Below, piece after piece: positions 17,520 to 28,400 of a stretch of DNA of 64,000 nt; positions within the stretch are counted from its first letter, which is position 1; each line of letters starts with the position of its first letter. A model generated the notes under the pieces. The model was given only the letters and a program-made list of their open reading frames with translations. It was not told the origin of the DNA and made no database searches. This DNA is from Patescibacteria group bacterium (lineage in GTDB: Bacteria > Patescibacteriota > Gracilibacteria > Peribacterales > Peribacteraceae), in assembly GCA_023263945.1 (NCBI GenBank), contig JALQTW010000002.1:124001-188000 (forward strand), read 5' to 3'. A program made the position numbers and the translations under genes.

Positions 17520-17891
17520 TTAATCAAGCTCAAATCGTGGAACTGGTACGTCATCGTGAACCCCAACCCAACCATTCGCTACACGAAATAATTCTTCGGC
17601 AGTGGCCATTTGCATGACGTGATATATTTGTCCTTCTGGGGGATGCATATTTTCGATGACTATCTCTTCACTCACTTCTTCTCCTCGGATTTTCCTTGCG
17701 CGCAAAAAAAGAATCAATGCGTTTAGGGTCTTTTTAGTTATACCTTCGATGCGCAATAGAACTGTCTTATCTCCTACAAATGGTGACTCTTTAAGAGTCT
17801 TCATAGATTGCATCGATCCTCGCAGGCTATATCCTGATGCATACAAAATATACGTTTGGTCCCCTTGGCAATCCTCAGGAATAGATTTCAT
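17520..17891 (-). CDS. Hypothetical protein
   Basis: 123 residues, soluble and of mixed composition. The middle is basic and helical (GITKKTLNALILFLRARKIR), the C-terminus acidic and aromatic. I recognise no family. A strong promoter (TTGACG, 16 bases, TACACT, 7 bases to ATG 17891) supports the gene and its start. It converges with obg, the two stops being about 23 bases apart. Confidence 0.7.
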   Translation of the reverse strand: MKSIPEDCQGDQTYILYASGYSLRGSMQSMKTLKESPFVGDKTVLLRIEGITKKTLNALILFLRARKIRGEEVSEEIVIENMHPPEGQIYHVMQMATAEELFRVANGWVGVHDDVPVPRFELD

Positions 17892-17898
17892 ATCTTAT

Positions 17899-17926
17899 AG
17901 TGTATTTTTTTCTGTATTTGCGTCAA
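17899..17926 (-). promoter_or_regulatory. Promoter of the 123-residue hypothetical gene
   Basis: On the minus strand TTGACG (17926-17921), 16 bases, TACACT (17904-17899), then 7 bases to the ATG at 17891. Confidence 0.7.
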
Positions 17927-17930
17927 TTCA

Positions 17931-18005
17931 TGGTGGCCCAGGCCAGAATCGAACTGGCTACGCCTGCCTCTTCAGGGCAGCGCTCTACCAATGAGCTACC
18001 GGGCC
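17931..18005 (-). tRNA. tRNA-Phe (GAA)
   Basis: 75 bases with encoded CCA. Acceptor GGCCCGG/CTGGGCC with one G-T pair, D-arm GCTC/GAGC, anticodon stem CTGCC/GGCAG with loop CTGAAGA (anticodon GAA), T-stem GCCAG/CTGGC. It sits just upstream of the promoter of the preceding minus-strand gene. Confidence 0.95.
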
Positions 18006-18054
18006 ACGCGGCGAAGAGTATAGCAAAAGGACCACCATTGCCTATACTGATTCC

Positions 18055-18681
18055 ATGGTCGAATTCTCCCCTACTGAACAACGTTTGCTACGATCTCTTT
18101 CAACCCCTCCAAAGATTCAAGACTTCCTCGATACTCTTCCTATGAATTTTGAGAAAAAGGGAGAAACGTGTTATTCCGTTCGCAGTGTCTTGAAGCACAA
18201 AACAGCGCACTGCATGGAAGGAGCAATGCTTGCTGCTGCAGCCCTTCGACTCCAAGGAAAGCCACCATTCGTGATCGACCTGAAAGCAACGAAGAATGAT
18301 TTCGATCACGTCATTGCTGTTTTCAAACGTGATGGGTTCTTTGGTGCCATGAGCAAAACGAACCATGCCGTTCTTCGCTACAGAGAGCCCATTTATAAAA
18401 CTGTCCGCGAACTGGTCCTCTCCTACTTCCACGAGTATTTTCTACCTGATGGACGAAAGACACTGCGGTCCTACACTAATCCCATCGATCTTTCCAAATT
18501 CGATCGCTTCAATTGGATGACATCAGAGGATGATGTGTTCGATGTCCCTCATGCCCTGGATGCCATGAAGCACTTCCCCATTCTTACATCCAAACAAATC
18601 AAAAACTTACGACGCGCAGATAGGATCGAAAGAGAAGCGGGGGAAATCATTGAATGGAAGGTGAAAAGAGGGAGAGAGTAA
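18055..18681 (+). CDS. Transglutaminase-like hypothetical protein
   Basis: 208 residues, no signal peptide. The segment AHCMEGAMLAAAALRLQGKP, followed about 35 residues later by NDFDHVIAVFKRDG, places a Cys at a helix start and a His on a following strand, as in the transglutaminase-like/cysteine protease fold. A third catalytic residue is not obvious. TATACT (18043-18048) ends 6 bases before ATG 18055, so the transcript should begin at the start codon itself. Function is otherwise unknown. Confidence 0.65.
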   Translation: MVEFSPTEQRLLRSLSTPPKIQDFLDTLPMNFEKKGETCYSVRSVLKHKTAHCMEGAMLAAAALRLQGKPPFVIDLKATKNDFDHVIAVFKRDGFFGAMSKTNHAVLRYREPIYKTVRELVLSYFHEYFLPDGRKTLRSYTNPIDLSKFDRFNWMTSEDDVFDVPHALDAMKHFPILTSKQIKNLRRADRIEREAGEIIEWKVKRGRE

Positions 18682-18752
18682 AAGAATAAGAGAACTAAGA
18701 GGATTTTTATTTTCTCTTCCTATTACTCTCTTACTCTATTATTCTCCTACCC
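18675..18752. repeat. Octamer-period inverted repeat between the transglutaminase-like gene and mscS
   Basis: The left arm has GAGAGAGT/AAAAGAAT/AAGAGAAC words at 8-base steps. The right arm is pyrimidine-rich, with complementary TTACTCTC/TTACTCTA/TTATTCTC words. A TATTAT -10-like box (18737-18742) for the next gene lies in the right arm. Confidence 0.7.
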
Positions 18753-18754
18753 TC

Positions 18755-20197
18755 ATGCGACGTTCTTCGCTTCTCATCGGCTCTTTTCTAGCAATTGCTT
18801 TGACAATCGTTCCTGCCTTTGCCCAACAATCGCAAATCAGTGAGACGTACCTTACGTCTCTCTATGCAAGTCAACTTCGAAATCCAGAAAGTACGAGCAT
18901 TGCGAAGCAAATCGAGACAGAACGAGCACGCATTCGAGCCCTTATTGAAGCCGAAATCAAGGCATCACTTCCCTCTTCCAATTCCCCGACTCCTCCCTCC
19001 GGACAAGCATCATCGGAAGACGTTGTAACAGGTTCTATTGAATCGCAACGAAGTGTTGTGGAAGGTCTCCAGACGAATATTCAAGGATGGCAGGCAGACC
19101 TGGCTTTGCTGGAGCAGGAAGAGAAGACGTACTACATAGAACCCGTGGCACAAACAGGAAGTGAAGTTCCTTCCCGTCAGACAAAAACGCATCCGGAACT
19201 TCTTGCAAAGAAAGCTATTGTGCAAGAGCGCATTGCAGCAGGAACATCCATTCTTGCATTGGAAGAAGACCGCCTTTCAGAGCTCACGCAGAATGAACGG
19301 CTGGAACAATTTTCTGTGTTCTTTACCATCGGTTTTTACCTGCTCGTTCTCATCATCATTGCTTCCATTGAACGGTTCTTGCGTTCCATTTTGTTCTCCC
19401 GCATTCCAGACAGAAACCGTCGGTACATTGCAACAAAAGTATTTGCTGCGTCCGTCTATGTTCTCACCACCATCTGGCTCATCAATCGTGTTCTCTCCGA
19501 ATATCCGGACATCCTTACGACCCTTGCCATCATTGGTGCTGGTATCGCTTTTGCATTGCAGGATACGGTAAAAGACATTGTGGGGTGGATCCTCATTCTG
19601 CAGAAACGGCTCTTCACACTGGGCGACCGTGTGCAGATTGGAACATACATTGGTGAAGTGATTGATATCAGCATTCTCCGCACAACATTTTTGGAAGTGG
19701 ACAGTTCCCAAGCATCCACCGGAACCACCATGCAGGACCGTACGGGGAAAACATTTTTCCTGCCTAACTCCCTTGTGCTCTCACAGCGGGTGATGAATTA
19801 CAACACCACATCGGACTATATGAAGGCGGAGCTCCTCGTCAGTATTACCTATGAAAGTGACTGGAAGAAGGCCGAAGAAATTCTCAAAGAGATTCTGGAA
19901 GAAGAAACAAGCACCTTCGCCATGAATGAACGGCAACAGCATAACCGTCGTACACGTCTTATGTACGTTCCATACGAACCGGGTTCTCCCCGTGTGTTCG
20001 TGGAACTGGGGACAAGTGGTATTCATCTTTCCTTGCGCTTCACGATTCCTATTGATGGCCAGCGGGAAGTAATTTCCAGCATTTCCAGAAAGATCCTAGA
20101 ACGATTCAGGACAGCAGATATCGATCTCGCATACAACACCGTACGGTCGATTTCTACATCCGTAGAGCCTCAATTCTTCGGAATGAGCCGAGATTAA
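18755..20197 (+). CDS. MscS-family mechanosensitive channel
   Basis: 480 residues. Signal peptide (ending near IVPAFAQ), then a roughly 160-residue external helical region (coiled-coil-like, EQEEKTYYIEP...), then membrane segments near 190-210 and 225-245 and the pore helix AIIGAGIAFALQDTVKD. The beta domain carries LGDRVQIGTYIGEVIDISIL and FLPNSLVLSQRVMNY, MscS hallmarks. It releases solutes under osmotic downshock. The long external N-terminal domain is as in larger MscK/YbiO-like relatives. Confidence 0.9.
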   Translation: MRRSSLLIGSFLAIALTIVPAFAQQSQISETYLTSLYASQLRNPESTSIAKQIETERARIRALIEAEIKASLPSSNSPTPPSGQASSEDVVTGSIESQRSVVEGLQTNIQGWQADLALLEQEEKTYYIEPVAQTGSEVPSRQTKTHPELLAKKAIVQERIAAGTSILALEEDRLSELTQNERLEQFSVFFTIGFYLLVLIIIASIERFLRSILFSRIPDRNRRYIATKVFAASVYVLTTIWLINRVLSEYPDILTTLAIIGAGIAFALQDTVKDIVGWILILQKRLFTLGDRVQIGTYIGEVIDISILRTTFLEVDSSQASTGTTMQDRTGKTFFLPNSLVLSQRVMNYNTTSDYMKAELLVSITYESDWKKAEEILKEILEEETSTFAMNERQQHNRRTRLMYVPYEPGSPRVFVELGTSGIHLSLRFTIPIDGQREVISSISRKILERFRTADIDLAYNTVRSISTSVEPQFFGMSRD

Positions 20198-20218
20198 GAA
20201 AAGATAAAGAAAACGCTC

Positions 20219-20247
20219 TTGGCAGCAGAAAGAGGCTTCCCTATACT
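20219..20247 (+). promoter_or_regulatory. Promoter of the permuted DsbA gene
   Basis: TTGGCA (20219-20224), 17 bases, TATACT (20242-20247), then 25 bases with a pyrimidine tract to ATG 20273. Confidence 0.7.
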
Positions 20248-20272
20248 CGCAGCGCTTTTTTCCCCTTTTTTC

Positions 20273-21028
20273 ATGACTCACGAATCACCAAAGAATAACC
20301 CCTGGTTTGGGTTATCCATGGTCCTGGTAGGTGTCATTGTGGGGTTCGTTGGTGCCAATGTCATGGGCACAGGCGGGCTTCCTTCACCAACACCGTCGGG
20401 TGGTAACCCGACTCCGACTCCACCCGCTCAGGTAGCAGACACACGGCCCACAATTGATATTGTGACGGAAGTTGCAGAAGCTGCAGGCGTTGATGGAGAC
20501 GCATTTAGATCCTGTGTAGAGAGCGGCAAGTATGCTGATCTCACCGCAAAGGATATGTCCGAAGGTTCCACAGCCGGTGTGAACGGAACACCAGGAAACA
20601 TTGTCTTCAATATGAAGACGAAGAAAGGAAAACTGGTCTCCGGCGCGCAGCCTTTTGAGAACTTTAAGGCAGAAATTGATCGCATGCTGGGAACAGATTC
20701 CACGCCTTCAACCGCTCAGGATTCCGGAACGGTTTCCCCTATTGATCCCAAGACAGATCACATTCGTGGAAACCCCAATGCTTCTGTTGCGGTCATTGAG
20801 TACTCTGATTACCAGTGTCCCTTCTGCAAAAATGTTCATCCCACGTACCAGAAGATTATCGATACATACGGCGATGATGTAATGTGGGTGTATCGTCACT
20901 ATCCACTCCCCTTCCATCCTCATGCGCAGAAAGCTGCCGAGGGTGCTGAATGTGCTGCAGAGCTTGGAGGAAACGATGCCTTCTGGGAATATACCGATCA
21001 GCTCTTCACAAGCGGTGCGCTCGATTAA
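20273..21028 (+). CDS. Circularly permuted DsbA-like thioredoxin-fold protein
   Basis: 251 residues. N-terminal membrane anchor (about 11-32), then a Pro/Gly-rich tether. Residues 60-139 match the C-terminal half of DsbA-type Thioredoxin_4 proteins (SCVESGKYADLT, then AGVNGTPG with the cis-Pro, then SGAQPFENFKAEID). Residues 160-251 match their N-terminal half (HIRGNPNASVAVIEYSDYQ followed by CPFC at 182-185, then HPHAQKAAEGAECAAELG). The order is therefore swapped: cis-Pro comes before CXXC. All fold pieces seem present once. It probably forms or shuffles disulfides outside the membrane; the Cys-rich surface proteins of this window are possible substrates. I start at 20273; the frame from 20219 overlaps the promoter. 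Confidence 0.85.
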   Translation: MTHESPKNNPWFGLSMVLVGVIVGFVGANVMGTGGLPSPTPSGGNPTPTPPAQVADTRPTIDIVTEVAEAAGVDGDAFRSCVESGKYADLTAKDMSEGSTAGVNGTPGNIVFNMKTKKGKLVSGAQPFENFKAEIDRMLGTDSTPSTAQDSGTVSPIDPKTDHIRGNPNASVAVIEYSDYQCPFCKNVHPTYQKIIDTYGDDVMWVYRHYPLPFHPHAQKAAEGAECAAELGGNDAFWEYTDQLFTSGALD

Positions 21029-21030
21029 CC

Positions 21031-21063
21031 CCGCTGAGCGGGGTGAATATCGCGCTCAGCGCG
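21031..21063. other. Two stacked GC hairpins before the terminator
   Basis: CCCCGCTGAGCGGGG and CGCGCTCAGCGCG follow the stop codon closely. Both are compact inverted repeats sharing the GCTCAGC/GCTGAGC core. They may stabilise the 3' end. Confidence 0.5.
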
Positions 21064-21080
21064 AATCTCACACAGAAAGA

Positions 21081-21106
21081 AAGGCGGTCTTTGGATCGCC
21101 TTTTTT
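21081..21106 (+). terminator. Rho-independent terminator of the DsbA-like gene
   Basis: A 9-base stem AAGGCGGTC/GATCGCCTT (one G-T pair) with loop TTTG is followed by six T in all. The stop codon of the convergent aminopeptidase gene (21107-21105) overlaps the T-run. Confidence 0.85.
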
Positions 21107-22304
21107 AGACCTGGAATTTCCCGTCCTTAAAGATCACCGTTTCTTTTCCATCAAAACCCATGGCTGTCACTGTTCGGTCCGTCGTCGAAATAATATCCGT
21201 ATGTTCGGGTGATTTATTGAACCCCAACGCTTCCCACTCCTCAGGGGAAAGAGCAGCCTGATCTCCAGCAAGACTGTCCTTGTAGGCACGACCGAGTGCG
21301 ACATGGGTGTTTCCAAAACGACCCCCCATATTTTCATCAAACAGCGTATTTGCCATGAATTTGGTGATACGCGAAACACGGCTGTCTGTTAACGAAAACT
21401 CCCCTATCTTATTCGCATTTTCCCGGACGATCATGGCATCTAACACGGCCTGCCCTTCTCCTGCTTTTGCGGCTGTCAGAATACCATCTTTAAATGTAAG
21501 TGTGACATCGCGAAGGATATTGCCGTACCGATACAACGGCTGATTGAAATGGATCGTTCCATTCGTTCCTCGCCAGTCTGGCGAGACAAAAATTTCAAAG
21601 CTCGGAATGTTTCGCATACTGCCACCAAGCCACTGACGTTTCTCACCAATTCTCACCCTCAGATCAATATCCTCCGCCTGCACATGAACACGTTCGATTG
21701 CAAGATCGTTCAATTTCTTCTTCACACGATCCTGCTCCTGCTGAATCTTTTTCCACTCAGAAACAGGATCATCGTGATCCAAATAGCACGCCAGAATAAT
21801 TTGTTCCCAGTATTCCTCCAGTGTCATTCCTGCTTCCTTTGCCATGGCTTCTGTTCCGTAGAGCGCAAGAGTCCACGTAAATTTTCCAAGCCGCTCCTTC
21901 TCATTGAGCCACTCGCGGTACTCTTTTTTGGCGTCCATGGCGGTAAAAAGCCGTACGGGATCAACTTCTTTCAGCTCCTTGGGGTTCATGTCTGCAATGA
22001 TAGAGATCTGATGATCGATAAGGTCTGCCTCTGCGCGTTTATACGCTGCGGGAAAAAATTTCAGTTGTTCATCCTTCGCGTGATCAAAAAACAACTTGTC
22101 TGTTTCGGTTGGGAGAAGGTGCATTTTGGGAATTGCTCCTGCATCTAAAATGGACCGCATAATTTCTTTGTAGAGCGGCTTGGCACAGTCCGGAATCATG
22201 GCTTGTACTATCTCACCTTTCTTCACGCCCTCACCACCGTGAAGAGCACACTGCACAAGCAAATCAGCATACCGCGCAAGGATGGTGTGAGGGGGTGTGT
22301 ACAC
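21105..22304 (-). CDS. M29-family aminopeptidase
   Basis: 399 residues, the usual size of thermophilic aminopeptidase T/AmpS (about 400-410). Seen: GGSMRNIPSFEIFVSPD with the metal-binding Glu, ENMGGRFGNTHVALG, and C-terminal SPEHTDII. It removes N-terminal residues using a two-metal centre, probably in the cytoplasm since no signal peptide is seen. I choose GTG 22304: TACACT (22318-22313) is 8 bases upstream and TTGGCA (22340-22335) 16 bases further. The longer frame from ATG 22340 would start inside the -35 box. Confidence 0.88.
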   Translation of the reverse strand: MYTPPHTILARYADLLVQCALHGGEGVKKGEIVQAMIPDCAKPLYKEIMRSILDAGAIPKMHLLPTETDKLFFDHAKDEQLKFFPAAYKRAEADLIDHQISIIADMNPKELKEVDPVRLFTAMDAKKEYREWLNEKERLGKFTWTLALYGTEAMAKEAGMTLEEYWEQIILACYLDHDDPVSEWKKIQQEQDRVKKKLNDLAIERVHVQAEDIDLRVRIGEKRQWLGGSMRNIPSFEIFVSPDWRGTNGTIHFNQPLYRYGNILRDVTLTFKDGILTAAKAGEGQAVLDAMIVRENANKIGEFSLTDSRVSRITKFMANTLFDENMGGRFGNTHVALGRAYKDSLAGDQAALSPEEWEALGFNKSPEHTDIISTTDRTVTAMGFDGKETVIFKDGKFQV

Positions 22305-22312
22305 GAAGTGAA

Positions 22313-22340
22313 AGTGTACACGAAACACTCCCACTGCCAA
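22313..22340 (-). promoter_or_regulatory. Promoter of the M29 aminopeptidase gene
   Basis: On the minus strand TTGGCA (22340-22335), 16 bases, TACACT (22318-22313), 8 bases, GTG start at 22304. Confidence 0.65.
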
Positions 22341-22389
22341 CAGGCACTTCTTGCTGTCCGTAAGCCCTTCTCAGTGTCCTCAGACATCC

Positions 22390-22418
22390 TTGAGCCTCCC
22401 AGGAAGATATGATATAAT
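22390..22418 (+). promoter_or_regulatory. Promoter of the giant surface-protein gene
   Basis: TTGAGC (22390-22395), 17 bases, perfect TATAAT (22413-22418), then 12 bases to GTG 22431. Confidence 0.8.
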
Positions 22419-22430
22419 AGGAAGATTTCC

Positions 22431-25400
22431 GTGCATACCAACACTCACACAGCTTTTCGGCATCCTTCTGCGCTGCATCGTGTTCTTGCAGCTGTTTTGC
22501 TTGTGGGAATGAGCTGGCAGCAGGTTCATCTGAATTCCATTGCCTTTGCTCTTACACCCGATGCAGCTCTTCTGCAGGTAGAAGTAGAAGTGAGTTCTGA
22601 AGAAAGTTCCTCGTCCTCTTCCAGTGTTCTCTCCGCGACGGGTGGCATTGTTCCTGTTTTCTCTGCAAGTCTCATCACGGCAGATTCTATAGAATCGCAG
22701 GAGACGTCCTCGGGAGCAACGGTTGAAACCGGATCTACCCTCATTCCAGAAACGGAGCCAGACACACCCGATTTTTCCGATGTACATCATGCAGCACCGC
22801 AGGAAATTCCCGTGTCATCCAGTATTGTCGACACACCGGAAAACACCCATCCGACATTCGAAGTAGAAAAGCAGGCAGAAATTCAATCTGCGGAAGAACT
22901 GGAACAACGTCTCATCGTGACACTCGTCTCCCCTTCCGGTAAAGAACTGGATGCCGAAGTCACGATTACGGAAGAGCAGGGACAGTACGTTCTTACCCTG
23001 GAGCCCCCTGCAAACTTTGAACCAGGAAAGTATCACATTGAAGCAACACTGGATGATCAGCGTGGAACCACACGTGCGCTTCAGCGTCTCTTCCGTGTTA
23101 TCTTCCAGAACGAAGAGGGACAGCAAATTCTCTTTGAGCAGGATTTCACCTGGGGTGTTCTTGCTTTCAATCCGGATCACTCGTCCTTCCTTCCCGGCGA
23201 AATGGCAGCCATCAGTATGGGTGTCCTGGATGATGCCGGACGCACGTTATGTGACGCGCCGGTGACCTTAACTGTGGTGGATCCTGCCGGATCGAGCCAT
23301 GTGCTCTCTACGCAGAATGGCGAAGTTACAATCAATCCTGATTGCCGCGATAAATCTGTGACGTACGTTCCGGATTACAGCACAACATTTTCATTCTCGG
23401 ATACTGGCGAGTACACGTTCACCATGCAAGCGACAACACGGAACGGCGTGAGGTCTATGTCTGAAATCATTTCCGTTGTTCCGTCCCGTCTTCTGGATGT
23501 CTATCGAAGTTCCGCAACACGTATTTATCCTCTTGCGGATTACGAGATGAAAATCTCTGTGACGCCCTCCCATTCTTTTGTGGGGTCTGTTACAGAAACA
23601 GTGCCGAACGTTTTGACCATTACGAAAACAAATCCTCCTGCTGCGTTCATTGAACCAGATGAAGAGACAGGACTCACAACCATCACATGGGGTGATCGCC
23701 TCTGGGAAGCAGGTACGGTCTATGACCTTCGTTACGAATACGACGCCCCGGACATCAGTCCGGAGTTCTACTTAGCAGGTCCTGTTCGTGCTGATGGAAC
23801 AATCATGCGTCCGCTGGATCCTCCGGTTCAGGCTGAAGAACCAGTTATTTCGCTTCTTGACGAACAGACCATGACAGGCATCATCCTGCATGGAAGCGCG
23901 GAAACGGAAGAAGACAGCGGAATCTCTCCGTTCTTCAGCGATGTACAACCGTCCGGAAGCGTGGTCCCCGGATTTGAAGATGTAACAGCAGGAACGTCGA
24001 CCGGAACGAATATTCTTTCTTCGTCGTCTGAAAGCTCCTCTGCATCGGGAGAAACAATCGAATCATCCTCTTCTGCATCGGGATCAATCACCATTGATTC
24101 TTCCAGTGGATCACTCTCTTCCGCAGATACATCTTCAAGTGAACTCTCATCTGAATCATCTTCGTCCGAAGAATCTCCCCCTTCCGTTGAGGTTCCTGCG
24201 GAACCTGACGTTCACTCTGGATTCCTCTCCTGGATTGCGCTGTTCTTCGCAGAACAATCCTTCGCAGAGGAAGGCTACGATGCCCTGCACTATGAAGAGC
24301 CACGCCAGTGGCAGATTGCATCCGATGCCGTGTCCAGCATTACAGGGAAAGTTTATGCAGAAAACGGCACAACGCTTCTTGGGGCCGGAAGAGTTGTCGG
24401 CGTTTCATTGAGCGGAAGCGCCCTTGTGGGAACAGGTTCTACCGATGCCGGAGGACAGTATACGATCACCGGAGTGAACCTGGAAGAGGGACAAGTGATC
24501 AGTTTGTATCTGGATAATCAAACAGAAAAGGCTGTCACCGTTACGCTCGGTTCTGGCACAACCATGACCGGCATGAACCTGCGCCAAAACTACCTGACAA
24601 TCCGGAATGATTCCCGGTTCGTCACACAGCTCACGACATCGCACATCAAAGTGGCGGCAACCAATGACGATGCAGACATTCTTGCTCTTGTTGATGGCAC
24701 CGATTCTGGCATGTGGATGCCATCTGGCAGATCGATGATCATTCGTGCGGGAACAACATTCCAATCCACAGGCTATACACGGGTTGGAAGCGGCATCGTC
24801 ATCGATGGCTCCTTTAAAATGGGAACCGGTCCTGTGAACTTAAGCGGTTCATGGATTACGCAGGGAGCAGGAAGTTTCACAGGTTCCAACACCGTGATCT
24901 TCGACGGGGCAAACGCATCCAATGCGCAATTTATTACAAGCAGCACATCCACCTTCAGTGGTGTTACCGTTCTTGGAAACAACGGAAAAACGGCAACGTT
25001 ACTCAGTCCACTTCGTTTGAGCGGCTCCCTTCGATTGGCGGGGGCAACAACGTTTACGACAAATGCGCATGCCATCCGTGTTCGAGGCTCCGTTACCATC
25101 AATAATAGCGGACTTAATGGAGCATCTGTGTGGACTGTGGGCGGAAACTGGAGAATACCAAACGCCTACTCCGGCTTTGCCCAGGGTACGGCCGTGGTTC
25201 TTACGGGTTCCGGCCAGATTTTTGACGGAGGCGGGATGAATTACGGAAACGTCACTGTTCAGCGCGTTGCGACTATCAGCGGAAGCGTCAATATCTCCGA
25301 TACCCCATCAACGACTCTCACCATCAATACAGGTGCGCTCCTGCGTATCCTTCCGACAGGTGTTGGTCTTTCCTTCTATTCCAGCCAGTTAAAAGTTCTT

Positions 25401-28400
25401 CAGAACGGCACGTTGAGCGGTGGGCAACTGCAAATCCATTCAGGCGCAAGCATTCCCGTACAACGCGGGAGAATTCTTACAAATACCATGTCCATTTCGG
25501 GTGGATTCAATGGCAACAATGCGCGCATTGCTCCCGCAAAATACGAATCGACGTATGTTACGTTCGCGGCCTCAACAGTTGATGAAGCTTCCGTCTTACG
25601 CCTTGGAACGGGGACCACAACATTCCAGACGAGCGATAACACAGCATTCCTCTCGGCCTTCACGGGCTCTCACCTTACCCTCGATACGCTAACGTACAAC
25701 GCGACGCTGGTGCTGACCGGCAACGTGCAGTTTTATAGTTTTGGTAATGCAACCATCAGCTGCAACTGTGGTACAAATCCCATCGTCTTCAGCGGCTCGA
25801 CGAATCAACAAGTACAGTTGGGTGATATGAGCCTACGCAACATTGCGGTCAATAAAACAGCGGGTGCGGTGACTATCACAGAGAGCGGAACAGGGCAAAA
25901 TGTCACACTGTCCGGCGGCACGCTCAACGTGTTACAGGGTGAAACATTCCGCATTACACGCACACTTCTTGTCAATGGCGGAACAACGATGTCCGCAGAA
26001 ACCGGAGCCTCCATTCTTATGGTTGGCGACAGCGCTGATGTTATTGTACGTCAAAACGGACTCGTGACGGGAAGCGGCGTTCTGAACATTGGAAGTGGTG
26101 CAAGTATTTCCACCATGAGCGGAACAATTCGCTCCTACTCACTCTCTGTTGGAGGAAATCACACCGGCGCAGGGAACCGTATTGCTGCGGGAAAGTACGA
26201 CAGTGCCGGTACGGTGCTCTACACAACGGACAACACGACGTCGTTTGAATTTAGTGCGGGCACAACCACCTTCAATGGAAGCCTGTACTTTAGCTCGACG
26301 GGGGGAACACTTTCCATTCGAAATGACGTTACGAATCCAAACCTGATGATAAAGGGGACCATGACAACATGTCCCGGATTCCCCGCCTGCCGGGGGAAAA
26401 TCAACTGGCAGAAAGGAACGGGCGTCCTTACCTTTACAGGCGGATTCATCCATACGCTCCAGATGTCCGGGGCATCATTGGAAAACATCACGATGGCAAA
26501 GACAAATGGCTACCTCACTCTTGTCGGGACAGGATCAACATCAAGTATGACCCTCACGCGCGGAGAATTCCGGCAGTCCCCCAATTCTCTCTGGGACATT
26601 AACGGGGCACTGACAATCAGCCGAACATCTCCTACGGTCTTCGGGCAGTATTCCATGAGCGGAGGAACGTTGACGCTTTCCGGTAACCTCATCAACACGA
26701 ATGGTATTTTCCGTGCAACAACAGGTTCCGTCGTACTGGATGGTGGAAACCAGACGCTCTCCGGCTCCAATACGTTCTACAATCTTCGTAAAGCAGTGAC
26801 GACACAGAAGACACTCACACTCGCAACGGGCAAGACACAAAGTGTGAGCGGTACGCTCATTCTCCAGGGAATAACAGGGTCCCTTCTCCTTGTACGCTCA
26901 ACAGTCGCAGGCCAGCAAAGCTACCTCAATCTTGAACAAAACAGCGGGGCGCAAACCATTGACCATGTGAACGTGCAGGACAACTATGCTACCGGACAAA
27001 TACTTTCCTGTTTCGCCGGAAACGTCTACGGGGAAGGGTGCATGGACTTTGGAAACAACAGAGATTGGAATTTCGGTGTCATCAACCTAGCCGCGAAGAC
27101 CGTATTAGGCAGTGCCATTTTACCCGGAAAAACCGCTTCCTACAGCGTGAATGGAGGACCTGTTATAGACTCTGGAGTGACGAATTCCGCATCCGGAGTG
27201 GTTCTCTTGAGCGGTTCCATCCTTCATCAGAACGATGTCATAACCGTCTATCTTGATGGAAATACAGAAAAAGGAGTGCATGTGTATGTCTCATCGGGCA
27301 CATCGTTCTTTGCGCTTGTTTATCAGGACTCTCTCCTCATGACAAGTTACTCCGGAGGAATTGTAACGAATACAGCACTCGATACGGCCGATAACAATGG
27401 CGATACGGACATTTCCTCCATCTATTCCGTTGTGGGAGGGGAACTGCGCGTGAAGGCAGGAAAATATACGGGCATTATCGATGGCCTCTACAAACCCGGG
27501 GGGGCGATGCGATTGGGTGGGGCCCTGTATATTCAGGCACCCTTTGACATGCAATCCAACCCCGTCACCTTAAGCGGTGCGTGGCTGAACATCGATGGAT
27601 CCTTCTCTGGTACAAACACCGTGACATTCGATCAGTCCGCCGTGGCCCCCGGTATCCAAAGCAACGGATCTCACTTTTACAATCTTGTTTCTTCCGTTGC
27701 CACAGGCACCACGGTCGTACTCCTCGATCCGCTTTCCATCAGTGGCTCGCTCACGACGATGTCCGGTAGCGGCATCTTTGATGCCAACTACAAAGGAATA
27801 CGAGTCAACGGAAACGTCACGCTACGAGGAAGCACGCACTACCTGCGCGGAGCGTGGAGCGTGGATGGCAACTGGGACAGCACGGATACACCATACCTTG
27901 TGGGTACAGGATCCACCGTGCAGATGAACGGGTCTGGCACAACAATGCTCATGCGACATCTCTCCGTCTTTGACAACATTACGGTGAACGGCTCTGTCTC
28001 CGTTCCGTTTGAAACATCAAGCGATCAGAATGTGCTGTATGGCACATTGCTCGTTTCTTCCGGAAAAACACTCACGGTAGAGAGTGGACTTCTTGTTGTT
28101 GCCTCTAACGCGGGTGACCTCCAGGTGCGTTCCGGAGGACGGATTCAGGGCAGCGGTAGCATTGTCATCAACTCCGGGTCCAGTATCAGTGTAATGAGCG
28201 GCACCATCCAAACGACGGCTCTTGGCATTTATGACCAACACGTCGGTGCAGGAAACCGCATTGCTGCAGCACGATACGATACGGACTACATCTTCTTCAA
28301 GAACAACAGTGGAGGTGCACTCACGCCAACCCAGGAATTCAGCCCTGGAACTACAACATTCTCTGGAACAGTATTTTTTGTGGGGACAGCAGGACCACTC

